64,000 nucleotides of DNA, taken from Gonatopus flavifemur. Its lineage: Eukaryota > Arthropoda > Insecta > Hymenoptera > Dryinidae. The stretch is taken from NCBI GenBank assembly GCA_018340375.1, contig JAFFJZ010000006.1:19477501-19541500 (forward strand), read 5' to 3'. The first letter of the stretch is position 1, and each line of letters opens with the position of its first letter. The position numbers and the translations under genes were made by a program. A model generated the notes under the pieces. It was not told the origin of the DNA. It worked only from the letters and a program-made list of their open reading frames with translations, and made no database searches. Below, one piece after another: positions 61,901 through 64,000 of the stretch.

Positions 61901-63077
61901 TTTGATCATTTCTGTTCCCAGTTGCATGACAATTCATTCATGTTGGCATCAGGAAATTAATTTGTCAAGACTGAAGCCCTACGAACCTCCTAATCACATT
62001 TACGCACTGTCACTCGATAGATGATACTTAATACGATTATCTATTCAATCCAATTCGCTTTGTGTCATCCACCAAAAATGATACTTTCAAACAGAAAATT
62101 CGATTGAAAGGAAGCAACTTTTATTGTTTCTTCACTTCCAAGCGACAATCCAAAAAACTTTTCAGACCAAAGTTCAGAATAGTTTCGCCATAAAAATCAG
62201 AATGAGTGAATCCAAAATTAAATCTATTCTTTCGTTCCTCAAAATATCGCGTTGAAACAATGATCGATCGGAAGAGAAACCGACGAAACAACGTGCGCAA
62301 GAGTGAGATTCAAGACGTAAGCAGGAAAATTTACTTTTGATTTTGTTGATTTATGCTCATCTTTTATGAAGAAAATATTTCTTGAGATTCTTCGAAGACG
62401 GAACATGATCGCTCTCGCACGAGGAAACATGAAATATAAATAGACGTGGGAAAACAATACTCGCGTTAAAACGTTTCGACATTGGTTTTTCGGGAATTCC
62501 ATCAAATCTACCGAATGACACGTGAATCCTGAACGAGGAAATAGCGTATTATCGTGTTCGCGAGAATTCCAAGTACGGAATTCTGGAAAAACGAAACAAA
62601 AAGGAGGATTCATTTTTCCTCGAGCCGATAATAATAAGTCGATGGTGTTACAAGTTTCGCTCCAACGAGACAAGACACAGGATCATAATTTTGATTGTTT
62701 TTGCGTTCATCCGATACTTCGTCGAACGAATGTATATCTTAGAATGGATTTTGGTATTGTCCGTGTAATGAGAGTGCGATTGTATGGGTTGCAAGTCGAA
62801 GATGATATTTTTATAAGCTAACAATAATCGGACCAGCGTTTCTCGTGATGAAAAGAAAACAGCGTCGGTAAAAGGTTTATAGATGACGTCACTCGGTTGT
62901 ATCTTAGATTTTATTATAACACGCATCGTGCGCTTGTTATCTTTAGGATCCGATAAAAAGTCTGTTCGTCAGAAGTGATGCCATTCTCCCGAGACGATAA
63001 AAAGTTCATAGTCGTATGATGTGTACAACATTTTTAAATATAGCTCTGTAAATTGAGTTTACATGAAATTTGCATTA
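58926..63077. other. intron downstream of the transmembrane exon
   Basis: Begins with gtaatat. Contains a gtcttt microsatellite (61148-61170) but no MITE that I can recognise, in contrast to the dense nests upstream. Frames of up to 144 codons (62239-62673, minus) lack splice context. No further exon was found before the window ends. Confidence 0.5.
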
Positions 63078-63621
63078 AACGCTTAGCGACTTGTCTGAAT
63101 TTTCTACACTTGGTGGAGATGAAATGAGTTGATAAAGAGATCTCTCGCTTGGCGAGTGACTTGGGAAGCTGCATACTGTTGAATTGTAAATATTTCTCTA
63201 AATTCAAGGAAGACTTTCATTGATTATAACATGAACGTTATCAAGCGGTTCTGAATGTTTTTCAACTTTTGACTTGTGGTACTATTTTCAGGAAGCTTGA
63301 ATCCCTAGTGAAAATTATTACAGCGGTCACTAGTAAGGGTCTTGACATTAGCTATAAGGAAGCTAGGATCATCTCTGCTAAAGATTCAGCGGTCACTCTA
63401 ACTACGGAAGAGTGAAAGTTCCACTCGAACGGAAAGATAGGTTCCCTTAATTCCACTCTTTTCCGCTCTGGGGAACCTATCTTTTCATTCTTTCCAATTG
63501 AGAGAGAATCACATCAAATTCAAATTCCCAAGACTGTCACAAATGAAGGTCCTAGCAGGGACACGACCTACAACTGGACCCTGTAAGGTGACTCCTGGAA
63601 GGAGTCTAACGCTTAGCGACT
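63078..63621. repeat. segment bounded by a 14-bp direct repeat
   Basis: aacgcttagcgact occurs exactly at 63078-63091 and 63608-63621. Inside are a second direct pair, cagcggtcact (63321 and 63388), a short stem gaaagataggttccc / ggggaacctatctttt (63437-63493) and a cluster of tcctagcagggac/ggaccctgt words. It could be an insertion with a long target duplication, such as a retroposon, or another word-rich element. Confidence 0.4.
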
Positions 63622-64000
63622 ATCAGAGCTTTATCGAAAAAACCTCGCCCAATCTAGAAACTTGATACAAAAATCCCAAAAGGTGGCCCATACAACAAAA
63701 GTTGCTGTGCAACCATTGCTCTTATATTATTTCTTGAATTCACGCGAAAATCCCAAATTCACAGCATATTGTTGCGCATTTGGCAACGCAACGTCCCTGC
63801 AAATTGCTTCAAACTGTTGTTGAGTGTTTCCAACAATTTTCCGCATACTTGCTCAGCACTTTGCTGTTAGGGGGATCACGTGTTTATCGCAGAATGGATT
63901 TGACCTGTAGTATAAATTAAAAATAAGATCTAATACAAAGATCAGTGAATAAAAAAACGACATATCCATTCCATGATCGAAGACAATTCAGTTCTATATC
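63622..64000. repeat. decayed gttgctg/gcaac-word sequence
   Basis: Words aaagttgctgtgcaaccatt, attgttgcgcatttggcaac, acgcaacgtccctgc and ttgctgttag recur, in the manner of the other word-rich elements. Ends lie partly outside the recognisable region. Confidence 0.35.

Noticed and set aside
62239..62673. 144-codon minus-strand frame in the repeat-poor 3' region
   Set aside because: Opposed by a 99-codon frame on the other strand, no splice sites, low-complexity composition; chance is the simplest explanation.

Overview
This window looks like nuclear DNA of an insect. It is AT-rich (about one third G+C by eye) and dense in TA-flanked inverted-repeat elements. It has no bacterial-type gene packing and no long open frames; the longest is 168 codons. 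A parasitoid wasp or other hymenopteran is my guess from the repeat style, not something the sequence proves. No transposase, reverse transcriptase, rRNA or complete host gene could be recognised.

The window is best read as the inside of one or more very large introns. The only convincing coding piece is a 94-nt exon at 58832-58925 (+). It encodes a single transmembrane helix and has a clean branch point, acceptor and donor. A 27-nt candidate microexon at 25752-25778 (+) has strong splice sites and a compatible phase. Spliced to the 94-nt exon it would give a short juxtamembrane stalk followed by the helix. If both are real, the intron between them is 33 kb and the gene (a single-pass membrane protein) extends beyond both window ends.

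The rest is mobile-element archaeology. (1) 1.3-5.9 kb: copies of one short family built from the word gctgtgacagc, two of them carrying three-level nests. (2) 6.5-8.6 kb and 10-14 kb: more word-rich and hairpin elements. (3) 17.5-24.3 kb: TA-flanked hairpin elements, a duplicated ccagtactgg block and a 31-bp minisatellite enclosed by terminal inverted repeats. (4) 27.1-30 kb and 37.8-39.1 kb: an aagcttggc-word element, then two inverted copies of a 1.4-1.55 kb piggyBac-like non-autonomous element, each with the same 242-bp guest. (5) 43.8-49.6 kb: a hAT-type element with a perfect 8-bp target duplication, a 1.7-kb palindrome made of palindromes with a 3-bp duplication, and a 1.66-kb element holding a tRNA-like fragment. 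(6) 56.0-58.8 kb: a three-level nest whose innermost member is a nearly perfect 248-bp hAT hairpin with an 8-bp target duplication, followed by two short hairpin elements just before the transmembrane exon.

The stretches 14.0-17.5, 24.3-27.1, 30-33.9, 34.4-36.0, 39.7-43.7, 50-56 and 59-63 kb look mostly single-copy and probably intronic; regulatory elements there cannot be judged by eye. No defence, toxin or biosynthetic system was found. The most unusual structure is a class of hairpin elements whose interiors consist of one short word repeated with variations, a different word in each family, with similar or shared terminal sequences.
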